The position numbers and the translations under genes were made by a program. 64,000 nucleotides of DNA from Marinifilum sp. D737. Its GTDB lineage: Bacteria; Bacteroidota; Bacteroidia; Bacteroidales; Marinifilaceae. Below, piece after piece: positions 44,601 through 53,320 of the stretch (the stretch's first letter is position 1; each line of letters begins with the position of its first letter). Location of the stretch: the NCBI RefSeq assembly GCF_026672275.1, contig NZ_JANQCD010000001.1, positions 124,001-188,000 on the forward strand, written 5' to 3'. A model generated the notes under the pieces. It was not told the origin of the DNA. It saw only the letters and a list, made by a program, of their open reading frames with translations, and did not search any database.

Positions 44601-45467
44601 CTACAAATACAATCGGTCAATGCCAATCATGATCATTACCAATAAAAAATATAGATTCAGCCTTAAAAAAAGTTTTCTGGTATGAGATCTTTCTTCTTTT
44701 TTGAGTAATATAAAACTGTTTGGTATAATCCACATGGATAGTATGAGTAAGGCCCAAATCAATATTTGAGAAGAAATCACACTAAATACAGGTAGCAATA
44801 AGGCCACAACTATGGTTGCGAGCATCCATATCAAAGTAATTTTTCGAATTTGATTGAGCGTAAATACGTCAGTTAATACTTTGAATCCTGCTTGTTTGTA
44901 ATCTTTACCATAGAGGATTAGTAATAACCAAAAGTGTGGAATTTGTCCAATAAAAAAGAAAAAGGAAAGTGCCAAAATAGGAGGTGCCAATAAGTCGCCT
45001 CCGGCGGCTACCCAACCTATCCAGGGTGGAAATGCGCCACTCAAAGCACCTGGAACCACTGCAAAAGCAGTAAACTGTTTGAGGGGAGTGTACACCAAAT
45101 TGTACCAGAATATAGATAGAATGGCAATCCATAGACTGGTAAGATTTCCTCCCCAGGCAAGAAAACCACATCCGGTCAATAGAAAAAGTGCGCTCCACCT
45201 TACTGCTTCTGAAATACTGATTCTTCCTGAAGGAATAGGTCTGAACTTTGTCCTGTTCATTAACGCATCCTTCTTGTATTCTTGTATATGATTTAGGGCT
45301 GATGCACCCATTACAATTAAAAATATCCCAAATACGACATGAAACATTTGCCAGGAAATTTCTGGAGTATAAAGAATAAATCCTGTAAAGCATGATATGG
45401 CAATTGGAACTGCAATTTTAACCTTGCCAAGTTCCAGAAGTACGGATATTTTTGATTGTATATTCAT
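44601..45467 (-). CDS. ctaB: Protohaem IX farnesyltransferase (haem O synthase)
   Basis: A 288-residue UbiA-family membrane enzyme. The first prenyl-binding motif reads NHIQEYKKDALMNRTKFRPIPSG, with glutamate where the first aspartate is usual, but MNRTxxRP, specific to CtaB/CyoE, is intact. A second region has DYKQAGFKVLTDV. It adds farnesyl to haem B to make haem O, which is needed for the aa3-type oxidase encoded just upstream. Last gene of the cox group, 149 bp after coxB with a heptad-repeat element between. Confidence 0.93.
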   Translation of the reverse strand: MNIQSKISVLLELGKVKIAVPIAISCFTGFILYTPEISWQMFHVVFGIFLIVMGASALNHIQEYKKDALMNRTKFRPIPSGRISISEAVRWSALFLLTGCGFLAWGGNLTSLWIAILSIFWYNLVYTPLKQFTAFAVVPGALSGAFPPWIGWVAAGGDLLAPPILALSFFFFIGQIPHFWLLLILYGKDYKQAGFKVLTDVFTLNQIRKITLIWMLATIVVALLLPVFSVISSQILIWALLILSMWIIPNSFILLKKEERSHTRKLFLRLNLYFLLVMIMIGIDRLYL

Positions 45468-45540
45468 TAATGATGTGAGTCAAATGTTTATATAGCTTAT
45501 ATAATTCTAGAAGTTCGATCGAATCATACTTATTAAAAAG

Positions 45541-45610
45541 GCTTTCAGCGCTTGGCTTTTAGCTTTGAATACTTAGTAAGTAAATAAAATAATACAATGC
45601 TAAAAGCTTG
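45541..45610. repeat. Heptad-repeat inverted element between ctaB and coxB
   Basis: GCTTTTAGC (45555-45563) pairs with GCTAAAAGC (45599-45607). The left side runs as 7-bp units (CTTTCAG, CGCTTGG, CTTTTAG, CTTTGAA). Confidence 0.55.
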
Positions 45611-45616
45611 TTTTTG

Positions 45617-46567
45617 TTATTCATCATCGCTAAGGGTTCTCATGAATTTAATGATTTCACCAATGTCTTCTTCGGTAAGCTCATTTTTGTAGGATAACAT
45701 CAATCCTTTTTGATATCCATCTACAATGTCATCATTCGGATTGTAAATCGAATTCAGAACATATGCACTATCAACAACAACTTCTCTTTTTTCCTTTCCG
45801 GTTTTTACGATTTCAGTTTTCCCGAAAAGGCCTTTCCATGTTGGCCCAACCAATTTAGAACCATCAATGGAGTGGCAGGCCAAGCAACCATTTTTTTGTA
45901 CAATTCGTTTGCCCAAAGCACCTGGTTTATCGGATATTAAAGTCACGGTTTGGGTTGTATCAATGTACCAGGAATCAAACTTATCCTGTGGCATTACAAT
46001 TACCGATGTTTGCATGTATGAATGTTGCAAACCGCAATATTCGGTGCAGAACAGATCGAATTCACCTTCGCGACCAGGGATAAACCACATCATGTGTTCT
46101 TGACCTGGTACAACATCCTGTTTCAATCGAAATGCAGGAATGTATACACTATGCAGTACATCCAATGCCACTAAATCAAGTTTGATCGCCCTGTCGATCG
46201 GAACATACAGTGTATCGGTTTTTTTTCCGTTTTCATATTCGAATTGCCAGTTCCACATTCTCCCAATGGTTTTAATTTCAAAGGCATCTTCAGGCGCTTC
46301 CTTCATAGGTTTATATCCTATCCAGCCATAGTAAAACATTACCATAACTAAAGCTGTTGGTATTACGGTCCACAATATTTCCAAACTAACACTCCCGTGG
46401 ATTTGTGTTGCTTTTGGGTTTTTCGATTTACGATATCGAAATACAAAATATATCATTACAATTGTGATGGCTATAAGGAAAAATATGGTAATTCCTAAAA
46501 TCACAATGAATGAGGTATCAACTCCTTTTACAAAGTTTGAAGCATCGGCTATTCCTTTCGAAAACAT
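45617..46567 (-). CDS. coxB: caa3-type cytochrome c oxidase subunit II with fused cytochrome c
   Basis: A 316-residue protein. Two N-terminal membrane segments precede a cupredoxin domain with the CuA motif CTEYCGLQHSYM (about residues 174-185). A fused class I cytochrome c follows, with haem site CLACH near residue 234 and a later MLSYKNELT for the Met side. It takes electrons and passes them to subunit I. It follows coxD by 3 bp. Confidence 0.96.
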   Translation of the reverse strand: MFSKGIADASNFVKGVDTSFIVILGITIFFLIAITIVMIYFVFRYRKSKNPKATQIHGSVSLEILWTVIPTALVMVMFYYGWIGYKPMKEAPEDAFEIKTIGRMWNWQFEYENGKKTDTLYVPIDRAIKLDLVALDVLHSVYIPAFRLKQDVVPGQEHMMWFIPGREGEFDLFCTEYCGLQHSYMQTSVIVMPQDKFDSWYIDTTQTVTLISDKPGALGKRIVQKNGCLACHSIDGSKLVGPTWKGLFGKTEIVKTGKEKREVVVDSAYVLNSIYNPNDDIVDGYQKGLMLSYKNELTEEDIGEIIKFMRTLSDDE

Positions 46568-46570
46568 AAG

Positions 46571-46858
46571 CTATCGGTATAAGTAGTCCATGAATGTAAT
46601 AACTATAACGCAGGCCAGTAGCAAAAACACACTTGCTACCATGATGCCATAAAATTTCTTGTCGAATTTTAAATGCATAAATATCAGCAATACCAAAACC
46701 GACTTGATGCTTGCCAGTAGCAATGCTGTGGTTACTGTATATGGGCCTAAATCTATTCCTGTTACAGCTACTGATACAAATGTCATAAACAGCAATGCAA
46801 TCAGGACATATACATATGTTCTGTATTTTACGATGTGTGTATGTTGGTCTTTTTCCAT
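46571..46858 (-). CDS. coxD: Cytochrome c oxidase subunit IV family protein
   Basis: A 95-residue protein with three membrane segments, including LLFMTFVSVAVTGIDLG and LLASIKSVLVLLIFMHLKFD; the HLK ending of that segment is typical for the prokaryotic subunit IV (COX4_pro) family. It is a small structural subunit. Its place between coxC and coxB agrees. Confidence 0.9.
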   Translation of the reverse strand: MEKDQHTHIVKYRTYVYVLIALLFMTFVSVAVTGIDLGPYTVTTALLLASIKSVLVLLIFMHLKFDKKFYGIMVASVFLLLACVIVITFMDYLYR

Positions 46859-46868
46859 AGTGTTTTAT

Positions 46869-47486
46869 TTAGGTAATGAGATAAAATAATGGGAAAAGGA
46901 AAATCCAAATTAAATCGACAAGGTGCCAGTATAGGCCGCTGTTTTCCAGAATGGCAAAATTATCGTGCTGCACTTCATTTTTAACAACCAAGTGCATTAC
47001 ATAGCCAATAAATGCCATACCTATAACAATATGAAGAGCATGTAAGCCTGTCATTGCGTAATACAATCCAAAGAATAGCAATTCACCTCTACTTGCTTCT
47101 TGTAAGGTCATGCTGCCCGGATAAATTCCATGAGAGATTTTACCACTCCACTCGAAATATTTGTTCACCATAAAAGCCAAGGCCAACAGAAGTGTTATGC
47201 CCATCAATATCAGCGTAAGCTTTTTGTTCTTGTACTGAATGGCACTAATGGACATGGCAATGGTCATACTACTAACCAAAAGAATAACGGTATTGATGGT
47301 ACCCAGAGTAGTGTCCAGTTCTTCGGCAGCCAAATGGAAGGCCAAAGGGTTTAAGTATCGATAAACCGAATAGGCAATGAATAGTCCACCAAATAATAGA
47401 AGTTCGGTGAAAATGAAAATCCACATACCGGTTTTAGCACCTTCATCGTCTCTGTGTTCGTCTATGTGTACCTGATGATCATTCAT
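46869..47486 (-). CDS. coxC: Cytochrome c oxidase subunit III
   Basis: A 205-residue protein with five membrane segments; the start lacks the first two of the seven seen in mitochondrial COX3, as in many bacteria. The conserved motifs are GMWIFIFTELLLFGGLF, TGLHALHIVIG and the final YWHLVDLIWIFLFPLFYL. It overlaps the coxA end by 8 bp. Confidence 0.95.
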   Translation of the reverse strand: MNDHQVHIDEHRDDEGAKTGMWIFIFTELLLFGGLFIAYSVYRYLNPLAFHLAAEELDTTLGTINTVILLVSSMTIAMSISAIQYKNKKLTLILMGITLLLALAFMVNKYFEWSGKISHGIYPGSMTLQEASRGELLFFGLYYAMTGLHALHIVIGMAFIGYVMHLVVKNEVQHDNFAILENSGLYWHLVDLIWIFLFPLFYLIT

Positions 47487-49089
47487 ATCCGTAAGGGTGT
47501 TTAGTTACTGTAGGAATTTCTTCAAAATTTTCAAGGCTAGGAGGGCTTGCTACTGTCCATTCAAGTGTTTTACCTTTCCAAGGATCTGCTTCGGCAGGTA
47601 CACCATGTTTTGCAGAGCGTACCAGGTTGGTAATGATGATAATCAAACCTGAAATCATAAGTAATGCTCCTAGCGATGATACGATATTGGGACCGTGGAA
47701 TTCGTCAACATAGTCGTAATATCTGCGAGGCATACCCGTCATGCCCAAATAGAACATTGGCAGGTAAAGGATATTGAATCCTGTAAAGAATATTGCCAAG
47801 CCAATATTTGCCCAGGATTTATCGTACATTTTTCCGAACATTTTTGGATACCAATAATGAATGGCTCCAAAGAATGCGTACCCGGTTCCACCGAATACAA
47901 TAAAATGGAAGTGGGCAACTACAAAGGCGGTATCATGCAAATGCACATTGGTAGATAATGCTCCTAATACCATTCCCGATAGTCCACCAACCATAAAGAC
48001 AAACAGGAAGCAAAGCGCCCATAAAAATGGAGTTTGAATATCGATGGATGCCTTGTGCAGAGTGGCTACCCAGTTAAAGATTTTAATGGCACTTGGTATG
48101 GCTACAAAGAATGTTAATATGGAGAATGTATACAATGCGGTACCACTCATTCCTGATGTAAACATATGATGCCCCCAAACAAAGTAACCCACAAAAGCGA
48201 TGGCCAGGGTTGATACTACAATTGCTTTGTATCCAAATATGGTTTTGCGGGCAAATGTTGGAATAATTTCAGAAATCACACCCATGGCAGGAAGAATCAT
48301 GATGTATACTGCTGGGTGAGAATAGATCCAGAAAAGATGTTGATACAAGATTGGATCGCCACCTAATGCCGGATCGAAAAATCCAATCTGCATGGTTCTT
48401 TCCAGTACAATCATTAAAAGGGTAACACCTACAATTGGAGTGGCTAATACCTGAATCCACGAAGTGCCGTAAAGTGCCCATGGGAACAATGGCATTTTCA
48501 TCCAGCTCATTCCAGGAGCACGCATTCTGTGCATGGTTACAATAAAGTTAATACCTGTAGCAATAGATGAGAAACCCAAAACAAAAGCACCGGTAACAGC
48601 AGGCAGCATATTGGTTCCTGTTCTGAAACTATATGGAGCGTAGAATGTCCAACCAGTATCTGGAGGTCCGTCACCTATAAATTGAGCTGATAACGCAATG
48701 AATGCCCCAATGATATAAATCCACCAGGAAAGAAGATTCAACTTTGGAAAAGCTACATCTTTTGCTCCAATCATGATAGGCAGGAAGAAGTTCCCGAATA
48801 CAGCTGGCAATCCAGGTACCACAATCAAAAATATCATTGTAATGCCATGCAGCGTGAAGAAACTATTATAAGTTTGAGCATCCATGATAGTCTTGCCTGG
48901 AGCGATAAGCTCTATTTTCATGGCAAGCCCAAGCAGAGCTGCTACACTAAACAATACTAACATGCTGTACAAATAGAGCAGACCAATGCGTTTGTGGTCT
49001 GTCGAGAAAATCCAGGCAAACAGTCCTTTGAATCGTCCTTTGTATTCAAGGTAACTCACCTCGGTGTGCTGATTTACGGCTTCTGACAT
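47479..49089 (-). CDS. coxA: Cytochrome c oxidase subunit I (A2-type)
   Basis: A 536-residue haem-copper oxidase with about 12-14 segments. It contains the copper/haem ligands in FFTLHGITM, WIYSHPAVYIMILP, GHHMFTSGM and VVAHFHFIVFGG. The YSHPAVY sequence, in place of GHPEVY, marks an A2-type oxidase with a modified D/K proton channel. It uses electrons from CoxB to reduce oxygen and pump protons. I start at MSEAVNQH (49089); the frame extends ten codons into the adjacent inverted repeat region. Confidence 0.97.
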   Translation of the reverse strand: MSEAVNQHTEVSYLEYKGRFKGLFAWIFSTDHKRIGLLYLYSMLVLFSVAALLGLAMKIELIAPGKTIMDAQTYNSFFTLHGITMIFLIVVPGLPAVFGNFFLPIMIGAKDVAFPKLNLLSWWIYIIGAFIALSAQFIGDGPPDTGWTFYAPYSFRTGTNMLPAVTGAFVLGFSSIATGINFIVTMHRMRAPGMSWMKMPLFPWALYGTSWIQVLATPIVGVTLLMIVLERTMQIGFFDPALGGDPILYQHLFWIYSHPAVYIMILPAMGVISEIIPTFARKTIFGYKAIVVSTLAIAFVGYFVWGHHMFTSGMSGTALYTFSILTFFVAIPSAIKIFNWVATLHKASIDIQTPFLWALCFLFVFMVGGLSGMVLGALSTNVHLHDTAFVVAHFHFIVFGGTGYAFFGAIHYWYPKMFGKMYDKSWANIGLAIFFTGFNILYLPMFYLGMTGMPRRYYDYVDEFHGPNIVSSLGALLMISGLIIIITNLVRSAKHGVPAEADPWKGKTLEWTVASPPSLENFEEIPTVTKHPYGYE

Positions 49090-49111
49090 ATGTGTAGGTA
49101 TTAATTTATAC

Positions 49112-49133
49112 TTAACCACGAATTACACCAATT
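49112..49133. repeat. Left inverted repeat of GxxExxY cassette 2
   Basis: TTAACCACGAATTACACCAATT is a perfect 22-bp reverse complement of 49560-49581. With the following bases it reads in a 9-bp period (CCACGAATT, ACACCAATT, TCACAGATT), like the repeats of cassette 1. It lies 22 bp upstream of the coxA ATG. Confidence 0.85.
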
Positions 49134-49151
49134 TCACAGATTAGTTTGTCT

Positions 49152-49541
49152 TTACAAGACAAACCTTTTATACTGCAAACTATTGGCATCAAAATTTATT
49201 AGTAATCCAAGCTTTTTATTTGTTGCTTTTAAGTAATTCAAAATTTGTGCATGATGAATATCTTCCATTTGCTTGACAGCTTTTAATTCTAATATGATTT
49301 CATCATGACAAATGAAATCTGCTATGTATTGTTTATGTAATAAATGGTCTTTATAATAAATGTTTAACTTCTCTTTTCTGTTATATGGTATAGATTTCTT
49401 TTTTAACTCAATTTCAAGAGCTTCTTGATAAACAGCCTCTAAAAAACCACATCCAAGTTCTGAATGTACAGCCATACAAGCACCGATAATCTGGAAACAC
49501 TCTTCTTTAAATAAAACTCTTTGTTGAGCCAATAAATCCAT
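49152..49541 (-). CDS. GxxExxY family protein (second copy)
   Basis: A 129-residue protein with the motif GFLEAVY (residues 33-39) and the nuclease-like core YIADFIC followed by IILELKAV, then HHAQILNYLKATNKKLGLLINF. It shares the family pattern with the protein at 1334 (which has HLAQILTYLKLSKCKLGLLVNF) but is clearly divergent overall, so it is not a recent duplicate. It interrupts the spacer between the copper chaperone gene sco and coxA. The role is unknown. Confidence 0.88.
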   Translation of the reverse strand: MDLLAQQRVLFKEECFQIIGACMAVHSELGCGFLEAVYQEALEIELKKKSIPYNRKEKLNIYYKDHLLHKQYIADFICHDEIILELKAVKQMEDIHHAQILNYLKATNKKLGLLINFDANSLQYKRFVL

Positions 49542-49559
49542 TCTATTTTTATTTGTGTT

Positions 49560-49581
49560 AATTGGTGTAATTCGTGGTTAA
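49560..49581. repeat. Right inverted repeat of GxxExxY cassette 2
   Basis: Perfect reverse complement of 49112-49133. It includes the last codon and stop codon of sco. Confidence 0.85.
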
Positions 49582-50360
49582 CTTCTTTTTCTTCGTGGTT
49601 TTCTAATCACTAGTAATAGGAATATAATGATTCCCATAGCCAGTATGATCGTACCTGTAATTTTTGTGATATTTAAAACATAGGCCTGTCCTACAGGATC
49701 ATAAGAATAACAGTATTGTAATATTTTATTGATGGTAGGTCCAGCTTGTCCTTTAGATGCCTCAAGTATGGCCAGTTTAAATTCGAATGGAAGAAAATAG
49801 GTGCCATTTAGATATCGGGTAATCTTGCCTTCCGGACTCAATACAATTACGGTAGCAGCATGTGTATAATCATTACCGGTTTTCTTGTAACGAAATCCCA
49901 TACTTTGCGTTGCTTTAGCTATGTTAAGGCTGTCCGCAGTGAAGAACTTCCAACCTTCTTCAGTGTTTTTTCCTTTTACCAACGATTTGTAGTTGTTTTT
50001 CTTTTTAATGGCCAAGTCAATGGTTTCGGTAGGATCAAAACTGATTGTTAAGACTTGATAATCTTCTGAAAGTTCTAAATCACTTTTTTCAATGACTTCG
50101 GCTAAGCCATCCATTAAAGGACTGCAAATTCCGGGACATCTATAGTATACAAATATTAAAGCAGTAGGTTTATCAATTTGCTTTTTCAAATTAACCAATT
50201 GGCCTGCTTCATTTGTAATCATTATGTCCTCAGGGATATATTCTTCAAGGTGTTCTATTACACCTACCTCAAAGTCATAATATAACTCTTTGGCATTTTG
50301 ACTAACCGAAATAAAAGATTGAAGAAGAAAGGCAAGGCAAATAGCAAGTTTTAACTTCAT
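49578..50360 (-). CDS. SCO1/SenC family copper chaperone
   Basis: A 260-residue protein with an N-terminal signal, a thioredoxin-like domain carrying the copper motif CPGICSPLM (CxxxC, about residues 75-79) and the distal histidine in DYTHAATVI. A C-terminal membrane anchor follows (ITGTIILAMGIIIFLLLVI) and a basic tail. SCO proteins deliver copper to the CuA centre of oxidase subunit II, here CoxB in the same transcription direction. First gene of the cox group. Confidence 0.93.
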   Translation of the reverse strand: MKLKLAICLAFLLQSFISVSQNAKELYYDFEVGVIEHLEEYIPEDIMITNEAGQLVNLKKQIDKPTALIFVYYRCPGICSPLMDGLAEVIEKSDLELSEDYQVLTISFDPTETIDLAIKKKNNYKSLVKGKNTEEGWKFFTADSLNIAKATQSMGFRYKKTGNDYTHAATVIVLSPEGKITRYLNGTYFLPFEFKLAILEASKGQAGPTINKILQYCYSYDPVGQAYVLNITKITGTIILAMGIIIFLLLVIRKPRRKRS

Positions 50361-50585
50361 AGTTATTCCTCCAAATTTTAGGGTTAAGGAGAGAAAATGG
50401 GCAATAATCCAATAAAATTATTCTCGTCCGGTTAAGTGGTTCTATATAAATATATAAAATAATTTTGTAGTTTTTTATGCTTAACTTTCTTTTTTTACGA
50501 CACTTAGCTATTTAGATGGTAGAATTATTTTGATAATATCACTCGTGTTGATTATTTTTATTAGGTCTAAACAAGAATCTAAAGC

Positions 50586-51023
50586 ATGAAATTAATAAAC
50601 CTAATATTTGTCTTTTCCTTGTTCTTTTTAATTACGGCTTGCGGAGAGGCTGATAAAAAAAAGACAGTAAGTACAGATCAAAATATAAGTTTGTCGGAAC
50701 AGGACCTGGAGAAAGGTGCGGTTTTATATCGAGCGAAGTGTATGAATTGTCATATGAAGTCGGGAAAAGGAATAGAAAAGTTTTATCCTCCTTTGGCTGA
50801 TTCCGATTACTTAAGGGAAAATTTGGAAGATGCCATTTATATGGTGAAGTATGGCAGTAACAAACCAATAAAGGTAAATGGGATAAAATACAATAGCCTT
50901 ATGCCTGCCTCCGGATTAACTGATGAGGAATTGGTTTTGGTATTCAACTATATTCTTAACTCCTGGGGGAATGATTATGGAAGTATTACTTTGGATCAGG
51001 TTAGGGCTGTAAAAAGAAAATAA
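50586..51023 (+). CDS. Monohaem cytochrome c lipoprotein
   Basis: A 145-residue lipoprotein (lipobox LITACG, cysteine about residue 19) with a class I cytochrome c domain: haem site CMNCH, and the Met ligand probably in NSLMPASGLTDEEL. It is divergent from sco. It probably carries electrons between alternative complex III and one of the oxidases. A TAATTTTG box lies at 50460. A perfect palindromic terminator follows. Confidence 0.9.
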   Translation: MKLINLIFVFSLFFLITACGEADKKKTVSTDQNISLSEQDLEKGAVLYRAKCMNCHMKSGKGIEKFYPPLADSDYLRENLEDAIYMVKYGSNKPIKVNGIKYNSLMPASGLTDEELVLVFNYILNSWGNDYGSITLDQVRAVKRK

Positions 51024-51024
51024 A

Positions 51025-51052
51025 AAGAGATCATTCCATGGAATGATCTCTT
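51025..51052. terminator. Perfect palindromic terminator
   Basis: A 28-bp perfect palindrome (14-bp arms, AAGAGATCATTCCA and its reverse complement) lies between the cytochrome gene and the convergent SEC-C gene. Confidence 0.8.
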
Positions 51053-51063
51053 ATGATAATATT

Positions 51064-51327
51064 TTAACTTACACTGGTTCTAACTCTAAAATGTTCTTTC
51101 CTCAGTTTTTTTACCGATAAGATTTTAATTTCTTCTTCGCCTGTTTTTTCATCTATTTTTCGAACTGCAATTTTGCTTCTTTTTTGATGATCTGGATAAT
51201 GACAGGATTTGTATTTTTTGCCACTATCGCAATAACATTTTTCATTGCGTTCCATTTTTACGTAGTAAAATTCTTCCTCATTAGTTGAATTGAAGAAGTT
51301 TAAAATGTTGTCGAGTAAATTCTTCAT
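51064..51327 (-). CDS. Small SEC-C motif protein
   Basis: An 87-residue protein. In the middle is a SEC-C zinc motif, NEKCYCDSGKKYKSCH (CxC...CH), at about residues 28-43. In SecA this motif binds SecB; elsewhere it is a general zinc module. The basic C-terminus lacks any known domain. It is alone, between the cytochrome gene and the SDR gene. Confidence 0.78.
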   Translation of the reverse strand: MKNLLDNILNFFNSTNEEEFYYVKMERNEKCYCDSGKKYKSCHYPDHQKRSKIAVRKIDEKTGEEEIKILSVKKLRKEHFRVRTSVS

Positions 51328-51408
51328 TGTACAAGAGTTTTTAGGATTACATTTTGGGTTCCTTTAAGTTAATGTTTATCCTAATTGGAAGCAAATGAAA
51401 TTATAAAT

Positions 51409-52185
51409 TTAACCGTGTACGCCTAATATTTGCCCACCATCAACACTAATGGTTTGGCCTGTGATGTAACCCGAAGCAGGAGATAGTAGCCATGTTGCCA
51501 ATTGTCCTAAATCATCAGGATTTCCCATTCTTTTCATTCGAATTCCTGAAGCTATTTTATCTTTGGCTTCTTGAGCTGTAATATTTTCCTGCTCCGCTTT
51601 TTTATCCAGTAAACGATTGATGGCTGGAGTTTCATGATAGCCTGGTCCAACAATATTTAATGTTACACCCGAATCAGCAATTTCCTGTGACAATGTTTTT
51701 ACAAATCCTACCACTGAAAGTCTTAAGGATGTACTTAGAACCAAATTGTCGATAGGTTGTTTTACCGATGAGCTTTCCAGAAAGACCATTCTTCCATAAG
51801 ATTCCTTCAGCATCAAAGGAACAAGAGCTTGAGTAAGGGCTACTTTCCAACGTAGCAATTGATGATAGGCATTGTCCCAGTCATCAATTTTGGTTTCCAG
51901 GGTTTTCATTGCCGGCGGACCACCAGCATTCACAAATACACCAGAAATTTTCCTGTTATTAATCTTATCTAGTAAAAGTTGTATGCTCTCAGGTGCAGTA
52001 ATATCTGCGCAAAAACTTTCAATGGAGTTAGGCTTATCTTTTTCTAGTTCATTTAGTTTTTCATCGCTACGGGCAATAGCAATTACTTTGGCTCCATCCT
52101 TAACCAGGTATTTTAATACTGCAGCTCCAAAACCAGAAGTTGCACCGCATACTACAAAAAGTTGATCTTTAATATTTAAATCCAT
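51409..52185 (-). CDS. SDR family protein lacking the catalytic Tyr/Lys
   Basis: A 258-residue Rossmann protein with the cofactor motif GATSGFG (about residues 14-20), NAGGPPA and the end block SGYITGQTISVDGG. The YxxxK active site is not conserved: where it is expected the sequence reads IDNLVLSTSLRLSVVGF, with no tyrosine or lysine. It may be an SDR-like binder or use different chemistry. It stands alone upstream of cdsA on the same strand. Confidence 0.85.
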   Translation of the reverse strand: MDLNIKDQLFVVCGATSGFGAAVLKYLVKDGAKVIAIARSDEKLNELEKDKPNSIESFCADITAPESIQLLLDKINNRKISGVFVNAGGPPAMKTLETKIDDWDNAYHQLLRWKVALTQALVPLMLKESYGRMVFLESSSVKQPIDNLVLSTSLRLSVVGFVKTLSQEIADSGVTLNIVGPGYHETPAINRLLDKKAEQENITAQEAKDKIASGIRMKRMGNPDDLGQLATWLLSPASGYITGQTISVDGGQILGVHG

Positions 52186-52272
52186 ATAGAAATTTTTTTT
52201 AGATTGAAATCCTACTAAAAATAACTTTTTCTTTTTGGATTTTATTCTCGATTTGTAATGATTATGAGTTTT

Positions 52273-53097
52273 TTAACGGAAGAACTCATTAATGATCTGA
52301 AGAAATACGAAAATCATTGGAGAAACAAGTAATATAGCATCGAATCGATCCAATAAACCACCATGTCCAGGAATAATTGTTCCAGAATCTTTAATATTAA
52401 GACTTCTTTTTAGTAAGGATTCTACCAAATCACCCATCGATCCGAATACCACAACAATAGCACCGCCAATAATCCATTGTACAGAAGTTAAATCCTTTGA
52501 ATATAATGAAATTAAGTAGGCAATGACAAGTGTAATTACCGCACCACCAATACTTCCTTCCCATGATTTTTTTGGAGAAATTCTCTCGAATAAACGATGT
52601 TTGCCAAAGTTTACACCAACCAAATATGCACCAGTATCATTCGCCCAAATTAAAACGAAAATGCCCATTAAAATCTCCCAATGAAATTCATTATCACCAA
52701 AAGGGAAAACCATGAAATTTAAAAGAGAAAAGGGCAAAGCTACGTACAGCAATCCCATAAATGTATAGGCGATGTTTCCAAAAGGATTTTCCTTTTTACG
52801 GTACATCTCAATTATTGGGATAAGTACCAGTAAAGGAACAAACAAGGCAAATAGTGTGGAGTTGTTAAAATGAGTATAGGCAAAACATGATGTGAACAAA
52901 AGCGCTGCGCCAATTAATCCTGTAGTAATTTGAGGAATGCAATTGTTTTTTTGAATGAGTTTGTAGAATTCAAAAGTAGCTAGCAGTGTAATGCCCATAA
53001 ATACTGCGAAAAAAGCAAAGGGATGAATAACTATTCCTGCTATAAGTACAATTACGAATATCGCTCCAAATAATGTTCTTGTTAAAAAGTTCCCCAC
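52273..53097 (-). CDS. cdsA: Phosphatidate cytidylyltransferase
   Basis: A 274-residue membrane enzyme making CDP-diacylglycerol from phosphatidate and CTP. The signature is present: SPKKSWEGSIGG and, at the C-terminus, GDLVESLLKRSLNIKDSGTIIPGHGGLLDRFDA. I propose the GTG at 53097 (MGNFLTRTLF) as start, since the frame continues only to a TTG ten codons upstream and homologues begin near NFLTR. It supplies the substrate for PssA at 20891. Confidence 0.93.
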   Translation of the reverse strand: MGNFLTRTLFGAIFVIVLIAGIVIHPFAFFAVFMGITLLATFEFYKLIQKNNCIPQITTGLIGAALLFTSCFAYTHFNNSTLFALFVPLLVLIPIIEMYRKKENPFGNIAYTFMGLLYVALPFSLLNFMVFPFGDNEFHWEILMGIFVLIWANDTGAYLVGVNFGKHRLFERISPKKSWEGSIGGAVITLVIAYLISLYSKDLTSVQWIIGGAIVVVFGSMGDLVESLLKRSLNIKDSGTIIPGHGGLLDRFDAILLVSPMIFVFLQIINEFFR

Positions 53098-53261
53098 GTG
53101 AAAAGAATTAATAGTTCTTTGATGCAAGCATCAATTTGTTCAGTTAGTGTTTCAGCTTTCAAAAGTAGTGTTTTTTCACGACTTATTAGAGTAAGATCTT
53201 CTGAGATGATGTTTTAATAACATCTTACAGATTGTTTGTCAGTATATTTTAAAAATATGTC

Positions 53262-53299
53262 AAAAAGAAAAGCTGAATTACCAATGGTAATCCAGCTTT
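53262..53299 (-). terminator. Terminator of the rsfS-ftsH unit
   Basis: On the minus strand AAAGCTGGATTACC pairs with GGTAATTCAGCTTT (one G-T pair), 3-nt loop, followed by TCTTTTTG. It lies 21 bp past the ftsH stop codon. Confidence 0.88.
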
Positions 53300-53320
53300 C
53301 AAATATTCTATTAAAACAGA

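Larger units (their letters stand above)
49112..49581 (-). mobile_element. Inverted-repeat-bounded GxxExxY cassette 2 (putative)
   Basis: A 470-bp unit with one GxxExxY gene between perfect 22-bp inverted repeats, inserted between sco and coxA in the operon orientation. The right repeat includes the sco stop codon (49578-49580). The architecture repeats that of 1289-1799. No transposase or target-site duplication is apparent, so mobility is inferred. Confidence 0.55.
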
